Shown: piece after piece, positions 1 to 10,635 of the stretch
Layout: the number at the start of each line of letters is the position of its first letter
How positions within the stretch are numbered: the stretch's first letter is position 1
From: Stomoxys calcitrans
Taxonomy: Eukaryota; Arthropoda; Insecta; Diptera; Muscidae
Reading direction: 5' to 3'
DNA length: 64,000 bases
Assembly (NCBI RefSeq): GCF_963082655.1
Contig: NC_081552.1
Coordinates: 5,828,648-5,892,647, forward strand
Position numbers and translations under genes: made by a program
The notes under the pieces: model-generated
What the model saw: the letters and a program-made list of their open reading frames with translations, nothing else
Databases searched by the model: none
Told to the model about the DNA's origin: nothing

Positions 1-1022
1 GACGCCTATCCTCTTCCGCATATTGAAGGTCTACTCAGCCGGCTTGGTGACACCTATTGTATATCCAGTGTCGACCTAAAAAATGTTTTCTGGCAGATAC
101 CCCTTGACGAATCCAGTAAATAAAAAACAGCCTTTACAATGCCGGGGAGGCCTCTTTACCATTTTACCGTCATAACTTTAGGGTTGTGTAATGCAGCACA
201 GAGGTTATGCCGGTTAATGGACAAAGTGATTCCCGCAGCACTAAGAGACCGTGTTTTTGTTTACTTGGATGACCTCTTGGTGGTGTCGCTAGATTTTGAC
301 ACTCACCTGGAGTTGCTGAAGCGTGTGGCCGAATTGTTAGCCAATGCGGGGCTCACAATAAATGTGGCAAAATCAAAATTTTGCTTTAAAGAGCTCTGAT
401 ACTTAGGCTATATTGTTGGTGGAACTCTCAAGGCGGATCCAGCAAATGTTGACACTATAACGCGATTTGACTACCCAAAGATGGCCAAGCAAGTGAGAAG
501 TTTCATGGGCGCCACCGGCTTGTATAGGCGGTTTATACCCGAGTACGCGACGATAGCTACCCCGATCTTCGATACTCTTAAAAAGGGTAGGACTTTTGTT
601 TTTACCGACCAGACGAAGGCTGCTTTTGATCAGTTGAAACAGGCCCAGATTACCAGCCCGGTACTCTCTCTCTGTGATGCCTCCGACCTAGGAATAGAAG
701 CAGTCCTATTTCAGAAGGATGACTAGGGTGGAGAGCATCACATTGCATATTTTTCACAGAAATTAACGTCCGCGCAAAGAAATTATTCAGTGACGGAGAG
801 AGAGTGTTTGGCTGTGGTTATGGCCGTAAAGAAGTTCAGCCCCAATATTGAATTACCATCATCATAGCAGCCTCCAATGGTTGATGTCCCATAGGGATTT
901 AATCGGAATACTGGCGAGGTGGAGCCTCGATTTACAGTCCTTCGCGTTCGATATCGAGCATAGGCAGGGTACCCAGAACATTCTTCCGGATACCTTGTCT
1001 AGGTACGATATGAACGAAATGA
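1..1022 (+). pseudogene. Ty3/gypsy-type pol remnant: reverse transcriptase and RNase H
   Basis: The first 850 bases read in one frame as a Ty3/gypsy reverse transcriptase followed by RNase H, entering the window mid-domain. The catalytic YLDD box lies at 262-273, and the connection region (residues like FMGATGLYRRFIPEYA) starts at about 505. The frame is broken by in-frame stops at 121, 397 and 724. Near 840 it shifts to frame 2, where the end of RNase H (SLQWLM, then IEHRQGTQNILPDTLSR) reads from 863 to 1022. The element is therefore a dead copy. The family is clear at the level of Ty3/gypsy; the clade is not resolved. Confidence 0.85.
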
Positions 1023-1214
1023 AATGAAATTGTCTACGGACTTAGGACAATTATTGGACCTCTCCTCGCCAGCCTTTAAGTCGGATGCCTATTAAAATCT
1101 TACCTGGAGTATTGAAGAGAATGCTGCAAGTTTACCCTATTTTCGGGTTATCGATGGTATCGCCTTCAAAAGAACGCGACACTACGACGGTGATCCTTTG
1201 CGTGAGGATTTCGC

Positions 1215-2053
1215 GTGGAAGTTGTGGATGCCGGCCGAGCTGACCGAACAATCATCATAAGGGCTCATTCCCCACCTACATCAGCACATGGCGGTTTTCA
1301 CAAAACTTTGCACTGTGTAAAAGAGTACTTTTACTGGCCAAGCATGAATGTGCAGGTGCAAAGTTTTGTGAAACAATGCCTAATTTGCAAAGAAACGAAG
1401 CCAGCAACCACAACTTTACGTCCGCCAATGGGAAAGGAATTTGAGGTGAAACGACCATTCCAGCACATCTACGTGAATTTCCTAGGCCTCTATTCGCGCT
1501 CCAAGTCCGGGAATTCCTTTATTTTTATTGTCTTAGACCATATTTCTAAATACGTGCTGTTGAAGGCAATGGCTAAGGTGAGTGTAAATAAGGAATTTCA
1601 GGACTTGGTTAAAAATTTCGGCGTGAACCATATGAGGACCGCTACCCATTCGCTACAAGTCAACGCGTCGGAGCGTGTTACCCAGTCGGACTGGCAGCGA
1701 TAAGGTCGTACCTTAGCGAAGACCATCGCGAATGGGATAAGCACCTTTCAGAGGTGGAGTATTCGCTGCGCTCGTCGGTGCATAGCGCGATAAAGGTGAC
1801 ACCGTACTACACCTTATTTGGTGTTAACATGATTAACCACGGAAGCGTGTACAATATTGCGCGTAAGCTTCAAATATTAAATGACCCGGATATCGACCTT
1901 ATCCCTAACTCGGAGAAGATGGAACAAACCAGGGAGCTGATCAGATCTAACCTACATAAGGCTTACCTTAAAGGAGAAAGATCCTACAATCTTAGCTGCC
2001 GAAAGGTTAGATTCTCGCCCGGACAAGAAGTGTTTCGCCGTAGTTTTCGGTAA
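1215..2053 (+). pseudogene. Ty3/gypsy-type pol remnant: integrase
   Basis: This is the integrase end of the same element. An HHCC zinc-binding region (HGGFH, then CLICK) lies at about 1290-1400 in frame 3. It is followed by the start of the catalytic core (VNFLGLYSRSKSGN), where the usual first Asp has become Asn. The stretch that should hold the second catalytic Asp is missing after about 1610. The rest of the core and the C-terminal part continue in frame 2 from about 1695 (LAAIRSYLSEDHREWDKHLS, then VTPYYTLFGVNM) and stop at 2053. Frameshift, deletion and a changed catalytic residue all indicate an inactive copy. Confidence 0.8.
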
Positions 2054-2990
2054 AGTAGCTTCTCTGATAACTACAACGCGAAACTTGATAAGAAGTTTTT
2101 CAAGTGTAGATTTGCGGCCTGTAGGGAATTTCTTATATGAAGTGGAGGATCCGCAGGGAATGAGGCAATTGGTTAAGAGTCACGTAGTTAGTAGTCACAT
2201 AGGTTTAGGCTTCTAGGTTTAAATAAGTGAATTACTTTTTCTTTTGCTTTGAATTAAATATGGATTACGTTTTTTTTATTTCTATGTTTTGTAGTCCGTT
2301 TATTTGCCTTGAATGGCATACGGATTGTGTTTTTGTAGGCTAGGATAGATATAAGTTCGTTAGTTATTTTTTTATATACTTATTTTAAAGTGGGATAGCA
2401 TAGTGTCCCAATGCCAGAGTAGCGTAGTGCTCTTGGCGATATAAATATATTTTTTTTTGTGGACGTCTCTGGGCGGTCGGTTTGTGACGTGTCATAGACC
2501 TCCGGAGCCTACCCCCTGTGCCCCAGCGAATCTATGACATTAGGATGCACTTCGTAGTAAGGGGAAAGACGGTAAGGACTATGAGTTTCCAGAGGACAAT
2601 TATCGCGGATGGAACCACGGTTTGAGAGAGACATACGGCAGATTCAACACGGTGAATAAGCCGAAAGCGCAATATCCGGTGACGATGGCTCTGGTGCACA
2701 TGTCCAGATTGGTGGTCAGGAGCACGACGCATATTTTTGGAAAAGTGAACGGTCTGGGGAAAGCTTTAGCCGCGAAGGGCAGTGTCCTGAATATGTGCTT
2801 AAGGGAAACAGAATCGACAGACGTAGAACGGAACCCAAGCACTTATTGGCTTCGTTTTTTTCTTATTTCGTGGCACGCACGAAGTTTGATTTTTTTTCTC
2901 TATATACTTGGTTCCCGGAGATTCCTTTATTTATTTTTTCCCCCGTTTCTTTTCTTTCACACGCACGTAATAGCGAAACATTTTCTAAAT
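2054..2990 (+). other. Non-coding 3' part of the Ty3/gypsy element, possible LTR
   Basis: No convincing ORF is present. A TATA-like box (gatataaatata) near 2440 and position directly downstream of integrase suggest the 3' untranslated region and perhaps an LTR. No second LTR copy is visible in the window to prove this, and the borders are uncertain. Confidence 0.35.
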
Positions 2991-4234
2991 GCCCGGTTGT
3001 AATGATAATGTTTTAACTCTAAGAGCAAGCTTAAGGAAATAGCCGCTGAAATTTTCAATTGATTCGCGAGCAAAATTTGACAGCAAACAAATGTTTTTGT
3101 TTCCATACCGTAACACGTTTCTTTATCTGCACTTATTGTTTTCTTTATTTTATATGTTTTTTCTCAAAAAATAGAGAAAAACGAACCATTGAAATCGATA
3201 AAATAAACTAAAATGATGCCGGAAATAGATTCACGTGTTGCCACTATAATAGTTTTTGCCATTTTCCTCACTATAAACAGAGTACTACTTCTTCGCCGAT
3301 TTCAGCCAACGTTTCACCGTTTTTTTATATGGAGCTTGACAGCATTCCGCTCTAAGAATTTAACTGAATACTCAGCTTAAGGAGGGAATGAAAAGGGAAA
3401 ACTGACTCACCTGTTTCCTGTTGGATTGGGTTGTGCCTTATGTGTGTGGCTCATTTGTTCCAGGGCAAGACCTGTTTGGAATCGTAGGGAAGTATGAGTG
3501 CAGGACAATTATGGAAATAGAGGCATACTTACCTGTCCTTTTGAAGCCGGTCTGAGTTCCCCTTTGGTACTGATGTCAAGGTGTGGGCTACCTAGCTGTT
3601 GACATGCTAGAAGGGAGGTATTGGATTTGAAAGAGGCGTTAGGTGTCAGTTGGCCACACCTACTTAACACCTACCTATTAGCCCTGCAGCTGGATGTCAA
3701 TCCTTCATATTGAGGTTTCTTTTTCCTGGGGCTGTAGTCCTCTGATCTGCCAGTAGAAGATGAGAAATAATGATTTAGTGGAATGCACCTGATATGATTT
3801 TAATTTTTTTTATTTTATTGGTTTTTGCATTTTTTATCACTTTTTTGCATTTTATTTTCTTTTCAATCTCATGATTTGGATCGTTTTTCACATTGTGGTG
3901 TGCGTGATAATGCACTTTTTCCCCGAGAGGCATTTGAGTTTGAAAATTCGAGTTTCTCTTTGATTTTAAATTGGTGTTTTAAACTTTCAACCACGGTTTC
4001 ACTAATTATATTATTTCCCCAGAATAAACATTCACTTTTAGCTAAATTATTTCAGAGAAGTCTTCAAATTCTATGTAATTCGAAATTTTTTAAAATTTTT
4101 AATATTTCAGAAGGCCTATTTGTAATCTTTATCGTATATTCACAATCACTTATTATTTCGGAATCTTGACTTTTTTTAGAACTTTTTGATCTTTCACTTT
4201 TCAGGCCATTGAACTCGGTTACTCGGAGTCGAAT
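2991..4234. other. Stretch without a confirmed gene
   Basis: AT-rich sequence. The only organised signal is on the - strand between 3660 and 3405: two consensus splice donors and a good acceptor, described as a separate feature. I see no other gene or repeat here. Confidence 0.5.
3411..3659 (-). other. Possible spliced exons of an unknown transcript
   Basis: Read on the - strand, a 61-bp candidate exon (3471-3411) is bounded by a pyrimidine-rich acceptor and the donor CAG|GTGAGT. It is preceded by a 61-bp intron (3532-3472) starting with CAG|GTAAGTAT. Upstream of that intron is an open stretch (about 3655-3533, 41 codons). The open frames of the two exons do not join in phase: the upstream frame meets a stop seven codons into the second exon. 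This is a non-coding transcript, a broken gene, or chance. Confidence 0.25.
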
Positions 4235-4499
4235 TTTGAAAATTTTGCGCATGAACATTCCACTAAGGAATAGGGGCAAACTTCTCACATATCAATGAGT
4301 GCAGTCCGATTCAAGTTTAAGCTCAATGATAAGGGCCTCCTTTTTATAGTCGAGTCCGAACGGCGTGCCGTAGTGCAACACCTTTTTTGGAGAGAAGTTT
4401 TACATGGCATATTACCTCACAAAATGTTGCCTACATTAGGAGGGGAAAGCCACCGCTGAAAATTTTTTCTGATGATCTCGCCAGGATTCAAACCCAGGC
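4235..4499 (-). mobile_element. tRNA-derived SINE, 5'-truncated
   Basis: On the - strand the sequence starts with a Pol III B-box (GGTTTGAATCC, 4494-4484) and continues into a non-tRNA body. The A-box side is absent, so the copy is truncated at its 5' end. Related but shorter body sequence sits in both arms of the foldback structure (16648-16830 and, inverted, 20070-20250), which supports a dispersed family. I recognise the body as a type common in muscoid fly genomes, but give no formal name. Confidence 0.6.
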
Positions 4500-4603
4500 A
4501 AAATATCAATCAATGGTTGGTATCTTAATGTTGGTATGTTAATGTACCTATACTGCATTCTATATCCAAATTAGCTCAACGGAATTCGGACCCTCGAAGA
4601 GAA

Positions 4604-5111
4604 CACCTGACTCGGCTAAAGCATATCCTTCGATATCTGGCAGGTACAATTGACCAAAAGCTGCGTTATGAATCCAATGAAAGTCAGTTGCATGGTTATG
4701 TTGATGCCGACTGGGGAGGAGATTCGACAGACAGGAAAGCTTATATGGGATTCATCTTCTTCCTTGGTAAGGGTTCAAAATCCTGGGAGTTACGGAAACA
4801 GAAATCAGTAGCACTGAACAGTACAGAAGCCGAATACATGGCCGTTTCCGAAGCATCAAAAGAGGCGATTTATTTAAAACGGCTTTTGGCAGAACTGAAT
4901 TGTTATGATGATCAGTGTACTATATTACATATTGACAACCAAGGAGCACAAAAATTGGAAGAGAATCCAGTGTATCATAAGCGTTCCAAACATATCGACA
5001 TAAGATACCATCATATACGAGACTTAGTTCAGAAGAAGGAGATACATTTGGAATAATGCCCAAGTGCTATTATGTTGCTGATGTATTTACTAAAAACTTG
5101 TCAAAAGCTTA
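4604..5111 (+). pseudogene. Ty1/copia-type RT end and RNase H
   Basis: Reading from 4604 gives the end of a copia reverse transcriptase (LKHILRYLAGTIDQ), then a copia RNase H: YVDADWGGD at about 4700, then LNSTEAEYMA, IDNQGAQ and HKRSKHIDIRYHHIRDLV. A shift near 4603 separates it from upstream RT-like residues. Another near 5053 moves the C-terminal DVFTKNLSKA to a different frame, ending at about 5111. Only the 3' end of pol remains, so the copy is inactive. Confidence 0.85.
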
Positions 5112-5180
5112 ATATTATAATTATGTTGATTTAATTAATCTTAAATGAATTAAATTGTTCTTTTTGTTAAATATTCATGT

Positions 5181-5333
5181 TGAGGAGGAGTGATGAAAAT
5201 ATGGAAACTATTTTTCTGCAACACGAATGTTATTTCGTCTTACTTTCAGTTTTTACTTTATCTCTCATTCTCTCTGTAACCATCTAAGTGTAAAGATCTA
5301 CGTAAATGCTTAGCATACCAAATTTACTTGAAA
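5181..5333 (+). repeat. Probable copia 3' LTR start
   Basis: Seventy bases after the copia pol end a sequence begins TGTTGAGGAGGAGTG, consistent with an LTR start (TGTTG). The LTR end is not identifiable because a LINE fragment follows directly. Confidence 0.4.
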
Positions 5334-5831
5334 TTAAACCTTTTTGCAAACTATTATACAAAACCAATAAGTTTTATCAAAAACTTTCCACATTAAAATA
5401 AATTTTATCAGAATTAATGTGCTCATATGAGCAGAGAATATGCGAAATCTTAATACCGTCAAACCAGCTGTTAACTGTTGTTCACGTGAGACTGCCTTAT
5501 TAAATACGCCTTGACTAAAACCCTGCAAAACATCAGATTCTGACAAGTTCAATGCGCCAAAATTCAAATGAGATTGCCCAATGTAATTCCTTAAACTACT
5601 AACAACAGCATTATCTTCGAAATAAGACAAAAAAATCAGCAAGAGTTTAACCGCTTCAGAAAGATTGTTAGAAACTTTACCATTAAAAATCATATTTGTT
5701 TTATAAATAGAGGTAGTACATTTAGAATTTATAAAACTCCAAAAAGACTTTGGATCAATTTTAATATTAGTTTCAAAGTTAAGCATATACTGATTATATA
5801 AAAACTTGTTTAGAAGGTTGACTTCTCTCAT
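5334..5831 (-). pseudogene. Non-LTR retrotransposon fragment between endonuclease and RT
   Basis: A 165-codon open frame contains DPKSFWSFINSKCTT near its start and a later LSESDVLQGF. This pattern is typical of the linker before reverse transcriptase in jockey-like LINEs. No RT palm or endonuclease motif is present. It is a fragment on the opposite strand to the copia remnant, so it is a separate insertion. Confidence 0.55.
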
Positions 5832-5981
5832 AAAATTTTCATAACAGTTAACATAACTAATTGCTTGTAAAACGTATTCTTCTTATTTTGAAGTTCCTTT
5901 ATGAATATAACTTGCATAGTACCAGCTAAGATACATTAATTTACAGGTAGGGGCAGTTGCCCAACAACAAAATATTGAGTG

Positions 5982-6120
5982 CACTATCTGTCAAAATCAG
6001 TGATTAGTGCAACTCTGTTTTTGAGTGTGTTACTAGTTCGCGCCATTTTTCGTTGTTTGTGTGTGTTATAGTTCTTTACTATAATACACACACAACCAAA
6101 ACTCGTTGACAGATAGTGCA
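5982..6120. mobile_element. Short palindromic element (MITE-like)
   Basis: Outer inverted repeats TGCACTATCTGTCA (5982-5995) and TGACAGATAGTGCA (6107-6120) enclose a second inverted pair, ttgtgtgtgttatagt and its near complement, meeting at about 6075. The whole unit can fold on itself. No clear target-site duplication is seen. It lies about 300 bp upstream of the unidentified ORF at 6418. Confidence 0.45.
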
Positions 6121-6417
6121 TTTCGCGAGAAAAAATTGTACTCAGCTGCTTACGGTACACTACCTGGTAATTATGTCATGGTACCAGCCATAACACAATG
6201 TGAATTAAAGCAGACGATTTATCTTAAAATGAAAACTCCCCACAAAATTGGACATCTACTTGTGTGCACAACCCTTTGTCTTTACAAGCTTTAGTCGATT
6301 GGAGGTTGCCATATCGTTATACGTTCAAATACGACACAAACAAACTCAGCGGAAACAAGCGTCGTAAACATTTCGGAAATAGGAATTGTCTATTGTTAAT
6401 AACTTTTGGAATACTAA

Positions 6418-7062
6418 ATGGAAAACTCACATGATCTGGACTGGAAACAAATACGATACGCTCTACAACCGAAACGAATACTTTTCATTGACCAGCCTTC
6501 AGAATGGGTGGAATTTCTCAACTCGTATGAGGAAAATAGGAACGAATACCACGACTTTACTTCAGAACAGCTTTGTACACGATTCCTGCAGCGGGTTTTG
6601 ACAAAAATATATCAATACGAATTGAATGAGCAAGAATTATGTGTGCTACGACTCATTGATCTGCATCCGAACTTTGGACAAACAGAAATTGGTTATAAAA
6701 AAATCGAAGAACAAGAAAAGATTGATTTAAGAAATAACGAATTGAATGTCAGAACCAGCATAATGAAAGATGCAGGCAACGATCTGAATTGCCAAGTAGT
6801 GCTGACTGCAACAGATCAACCAACGAAGTTTCAATTGTCTGCAGAAAATGCCGCTATACTTTCAATATTTTTGAGCTCGGATAGTGACTTGGCCAATTGT
6901 GAGCGTTTAACGAACATTGAAATATTGAGGCGACTACATAAAAACAGAAGTATTGATATGTCTTTGAGTGATGTTATAGAGAAGGCTACTAGTATATTGG
7001 AGCTCAGAGAAGCAATTGTCAACCTTGTGCGAACAAGCATGATGAGTTTGGAAAACTTTTGA
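6418..7062 (+). CDS. Hypothetical protein, 214 residues
   Basis: An uninterrupted ATG-to-stop frame in otherwise decayed surroundings. The protein is acidic and rich in Glu, Asn and Leu, with likely alpha-helical segments. It has no signal peptide, membrane segment, zinc knuckle or catalytic motif that I recognise. I do not recognise the protein. It could be a small host gene, a gag-like ORF of an uncharacterised element, or a retained fragment. No polyadenylation signal AATAAA is obvious after it; only a variant (aatata) is seen near 7095. The start is the first ATG after an upstream stop. Intactness is the main argument that it is real. Confidence 0.4.
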   Translation: MENSHDLDWKQIRYALQPKRILFIDQPSEWVEFLNSYEENRNEYHDFTSEQLCTRFLQRVLTKIYQYELNEQELCVLRLIDLHPNFGQTEIGYKKIEEQEKIDLRNNELNVRTSIMKDAGNDLNCQVVLTATDQPTKFQLSAENAAILSIFLSSDSDLANCERLTNIEILRRLHKNRSIDMSLSDVIEKATSILELREAIVNLVRTSMMSLENF

Positions 7063-7399
7063 TCTCTGGGTTATATACAAATTGGGATATAGAAATATAA
7101 ACTGTGTTTGTTCGGAAGAAACTATAATATAATATTATGTAGATATAAACTATTTACTTTTTTATTGCAATTTCAGTTCAGCCAAATGAACTACAAATGG
7201 TTTTAACCATTGGTTGGATGAGAAGCAGAGAGTTTTCTATTTCCTATTGGGTTTGATTTTTTCTAGTCGTTGTTGTAGCCGTTTGTTGTGTTCTATCCTT
7301 CGTCTGCTTGGTTTTGTTGAGTGTCGAGATACATGTACTCTGCGATTAAGATGGGGTGCGTTCAGAGGGATCTGGGTTTGGCTGAGGGATTAAACAGGT

Positions 7400-8121
7400 G
7401 ACGTGTATCGTGTGGTTCCAGGTCATAGTGGATATATCTTGAACGTCGGCATCAATCCTTGCTCTGTAGGAGTTGAGGCAGTTGCATCTTCCGGAACGTA
7501 TTTGAGCCAGCACTACTCTGGTTTGCCGGGGGAGGTCAATTTCTTCATGTGCGGTCGTTCTCCAAGGACTACATTCACGCGGTAGCTATTTACCGCATCT
7601 GCTACCGTGTCTGCATGAATGTTTTCTAGGCCCGCTTGATCTAGAGGTTCTCTCTTGTAGCGCTGAACTTCACGCTCTAAATCATGTAGATCTACTTAAA
7701 GGCTTCTGGGCGCCACAAGATGATGATTTGGATGGTTTCTGCGATAACAGCCCAAAAGGTATTGCTTAGACAGCATGTAGTTATGTCTTCGCACTGGTAG
7801 GATCTTTGTCTCCTGATGGAGGTGGTCCACATGAGAACTGAGGAGAGAGCCCGTCGTTCGGAGGGCGGCATTCTGACACATTTGAATATTATTCCACTGC
7901 GTGTCACAAAGTTGACGAGACCACACTGGCGCTGCATAACCTACCACAGACCGGCCAATTGCTTTGTACGTGGTCAACAAGGTTTCTTTGTCTGCACCCC
8001 AAGTGCTGCCAGCAAGTGACTTGAGGACCTTGTTTCTACTTTTGACCTTATTGCAGATTGCTGTGGCATGTGAGGAGAATGTGTCAAGAGCTGTCAAATG
8101 TGACGCCATGTATTTTGGCAC
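7400..8121 (-). pseudogene. LINE-A C-terminal region after RT
   Basis: Continues the RT ORF in another frame: thumb and connection residues (ALDTFSSHATAICNKVKSRN, KSLAGSTWGADKETLL, YAAPVWS) followed by a tail with a homologue at 36256-36507 (DLYDLERKVQHYKGQPID). Frame breaks make it a pseudogene. The match between the two tails defines the family. Confidence 0.7.
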
Positions 8122-9300
8122 ACTGGATGGTCGGAATCATTTCTCCATCGACCATCACAGTCAGCTCAGTATTCACCTCACGCGTATTTGTAGTGAACAG
8201 TGTGGCTGAAGATTTGGTGGCGGATATCTTCAGATTTCTTGCAGCGAAATATGAGGCAAGCTCGTTGAGGTAGACGTTCAACCTATCGCAGAAGTCATCA
8301 ATGCGTGGGTGGCCTGATGCCATGATCGTGCAATCGTCCGCATATGATACGATCTCTATGCCGTCTGGAGGGGGTGGAATGGAGGATAGGTAGAGGTTAA
8401 ACAGTGCCGGAGATATCACCCCACCTTGGGGAACTCCCTGTTTCACTCTACGGTGTTTCGACTTCTTATCCCTAAATTCCACTAATGACTGTCGACCACA
8501 CAGATAATTCGCGACCCATCGTTTCAGGCCTGGCTGGAGGGACGTGTTGACGATGTCCTCAAATAATTTGGCATGGCTGACCGTATCGAATGCCTTCAAG
8601 GACCGTCCTATCACATGGCCTGGGCTGATTGAAGCCACGGCAAATGTGTGTGGTGATGGCATGCAAAGCTGTTGTTGTTGTAGCAGTGTGTTGTACACTG
8701 AGGCGGCAGCCCTTGCCGATGAAAGACTTCATCGGGTCAATCCGGTACGTACAACCGGCTGCCACGGGATTGCAAAGCTTTTGTTGTGCTGTGCAGTCTC
8801 CGAAATCCATGTTGATGCTCGGCGAATGGAAATTCTCCTACGAGGCTCGGGAGGAGTAATGCCTCAAGCGTTTTGCCACTGGTGAGAGAAGGGAGATCGG
8901 TCTGTATGACTCCCCCAAACTCGGGTCTTTTCCAGGCTTCAGTAGCGGGATCACTCTGTCCATTTTCCAGACATCGGGAACTATAAGAGTGTTCAATGAC
9001 AGGCTGAGGACAGTGGTAAGGTACTCAACTCCAGGTGAATCCAGATTCTTCAACATCAATGTAGAGATTCCGTCGGGGCCCAACGCCTTGGAAGATTTGG
9101 CACCACGGATGACATTCGTAACTTCGCCCACGGTAAATTGTGATGGCTGTTCATCGGCTCGGAGACCACGAATACGGCGAATGGCTCTCCTCCTTGCCAT
9201 GTCTCTCTCGGGATGCACAATAAATTGACGGTTGAACAACCTGGCGCATCTCTTCGGATCAGTCACGGTTATCTCGCCAAAAGTGACTAAGGTCCTGTCA
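8084..9300 (-). pseudogene. LINE-A reverse transcriptase
   Basis: RT motifs appear in order on the - strand: SSKALGPDGIS and PGKDPSLGESYRPISLLS (9140-8890), HSTTTALHAI before the insertion, KAFDTVSHAKLFEDI (about 8600), GVPQGGVISPALFNLYLS (about 8440) and the catalytic SYADDCTIMA (about 8340). Frames change near 8870 and 8600. The 100-bp insertion at 8671-8770 splits the domain between motifs 2 and A. The palm residues that remain match a functional RT ancestor. Confidence 0.85.
8671..8770 (-). mobile_element. 100-bp mini-retroposon inserted in LINE-A
   Basis: The 9-bp sequence TGCAAAGCT flanks the insert on both sides (8662-8670 and 8771-8779), a target-site duplication. On the - strand the insert begins like the LINE-A 5' end (compare 10548-10476, including the start codon region) and ends in CTACAACAACAAC, the LINE-A tail. 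It therefore looks like LINE-A with its whole interior removed. Confidence 0.75.
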
Positions 9301-9361
9301 TCCCGTCAACCGGGGTTCGAGAGTGACTTCACAGTGGCCCACAGTTTGCCTACACCGGTGC

Positions 9362-10509
9362 CTAAGTTACATTGCTCCAAGTATCCAGCCACAAATTCCG
9401 CTTATGTTCGTTGACTACCCTGTTTATTTTCAGATTCAGCTCGCTGAAGTGGTCTGACCCCAAAGAGATGACGGCTTGCCAGGATACGTCCCTCAGGAGA
9501 TCAGGGGATGCAATTGAGATGTCTGGCGAGCTGCTGCTGCACCTCCTCGTAATCCTAGTGGGGGCATCCTCATTCACCGTGCAAAACGTGGAGCTATCTG
9601 TCTGCTCTGCCAAAGCTATGCCACGCTGGTTGTTACCTAGGGGAGAATGCCATGACGTGAGATGCGCATTTAAATCCCCCAGAACCAGACGATTATGGCC
9701 AGATAGCAATCCACTTATGTCGGGGTTGTAAGCCTGGCCATTAATCGGCACACAGCAACCAACCGGCGGTATATACACATTGTATATCTCTATCTCGGCA
9801 GTACCAGACCTGACTGCTACCCCCATACATTCCATGTAGGGGTCACTAGCGTCAAGCGCAGGCGAGATAGGTCTATACTGCACGGAATGGTGTATAACGA
9901 AGGCCATTCCCCCACCTCCATTCCTTGAGCGATCCTTACGTGGCACATTGTAACCGTGACAACTGTGCAAGCTGCAGTTGTTGGTCAGCTTTGTCTCCTG
10001 GATCGCTGCGACCAATATGCTCTTCCCACTCATAAAGTCCACGATCTCATCAATCTTGCCACGCAGTCCGTTGCAGTTTAACTGCAAGAACGATACACTT
10101 CCCGGCACTGGCCTGGCAATATTAGGGCTAGGATGCTGCTGTTGCGGGGGGGTCACATAGTCCGACGACGAGGAGGTCGAAGGCGACGACGACGACGCTT
10201 GTGATCCACTGCTGGCCATGTTCGAACAGCACCTTGCGACATAGCCAGTATGACTATACTCCCGTAGTGAAGTTAGGCCAGAGCAAGATCGAAAATGTAC
10301 CCACTCCATGCACCGGTTACACCTCACCGACACCGACCGATGATGAAGGCGGTTCTGGCAAACCGAACAGAACCAGGGTCCGGGGTTCTTTTCAATCCCG
10401 GCACGGACCAGAAGCGTGCGGAGAAGGCACTCCGGGATGTGCCTCTCCCATGACGAAAAAAGGCGAACACGTACACTGAGGCGGCAGCCCTTGCCAATGA
10501 GGATTTCAT
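9362..10509 (-). pseudogene. LINE-A ORF, 5' part: 2A-like motif, PHD-like finger, endonuclease
   Basis: The ATG at 10509-10507 lies one base out of frame with the rest, because the mini-retroposon copy of the same start region has one more base. Downstream come RAGIEKNPGP (2A-like, 10399-10376), then a cysteine-rich finger with CSVC, CNRC, H and further cysteines (about 10369-10220), a Ser-rich linker, and an APE-type endonuclease: QLNCNGLRGK, QETKL, GDLNAH and SDH in the expected order. The frame ends at 9362 by a shift. Endonuclease and finger residues look intact; translation of the whole is blocked by the upstream shift. Confidence 0.75.
10376..10399 (-). other. 2A-like motif GIEKNPGP
   Basis: The codons read G-I-E-K-N-P-G-P about 45 residues from the LINE-A start. 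The family consensus is D-x-E-x-N-P-G-P; here the Asp is Gly. 2A-like sequences near the N terminus are known from APE-type non-LTR retrotransposons of several animals. Activity is not shown by sequence alone. Confidence 0.65.
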
Positions 10510-10556
10510 CGGGTCAATCCGGTGCGTACAACCGGCGGCCATGGGATTGATCTTTG

Positions 10557-10635
10557 GGACACTTGATGGTCGGAATCATTTCTCCATCGACCATCACAGT
10601 CAGCTCGGCATTCCCCTCACGGGTATTTGTAGTAG
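10557..10635 (-). mobile_element. LINE-A RT fragment
   Basis: Nearly the same sequence as 8115-8190 (RT region, - strand), directly abutting the 5' end of the full copy. A separate truncated insertion or a rearrangement. Confidence 0.6.

Larger units (their letters stand above)
7262..10548 (-). mobile_element. LINE-A: jockey-like non-LTR retrotransposon, structurally full length
   Basis: From right to left it holds a short 5' leader (start about 10548), an ORF with N-terminal 2A-like motif, PHD-like finger and APE-type endonuclease (to about 9362), reverse transcriptase (about 9300-8084), a C-terminal region (8121-7400) and a 3' tail ending GGCTACAACAACG at about 7262. Frameshifts near 10500, 9365 and 8870, plus stops, make it inactive. 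A 100-bp retroposon is inserted at 8671-8770. Fragments of the same family occur at 10557-10635, 13205-13300, 13341-13545 and 36071-36572, so the family has been active in this genome. Confidence 0.85.

Noticed and set aside
1..2990. Endogenous retrovirus with envelope gene
   Set aside because: Only RT, RNase H and integrase remnants are seen; no envelope-like frame follows the integrase.
2622..3002. 126-codon frame after the Ty3/gypsy integrase
   Set aside because: No similarity to a retroelement protein that I recognise, and overlapping frames on the other strand are as long; treated as non-coding.
3526..3536. ATACTTACCTG resembles the 5' end of U1 snRNA
   Set aside because: The match stops after 11 bases; it is better read as a consensus splice donor on the - strand.
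4484..4494. Possible tRNA gene (B-box GGTTTGAATCC on the - strand)
   Set aside because: No A-box or cloverleaf; followed by SINE body sequence.
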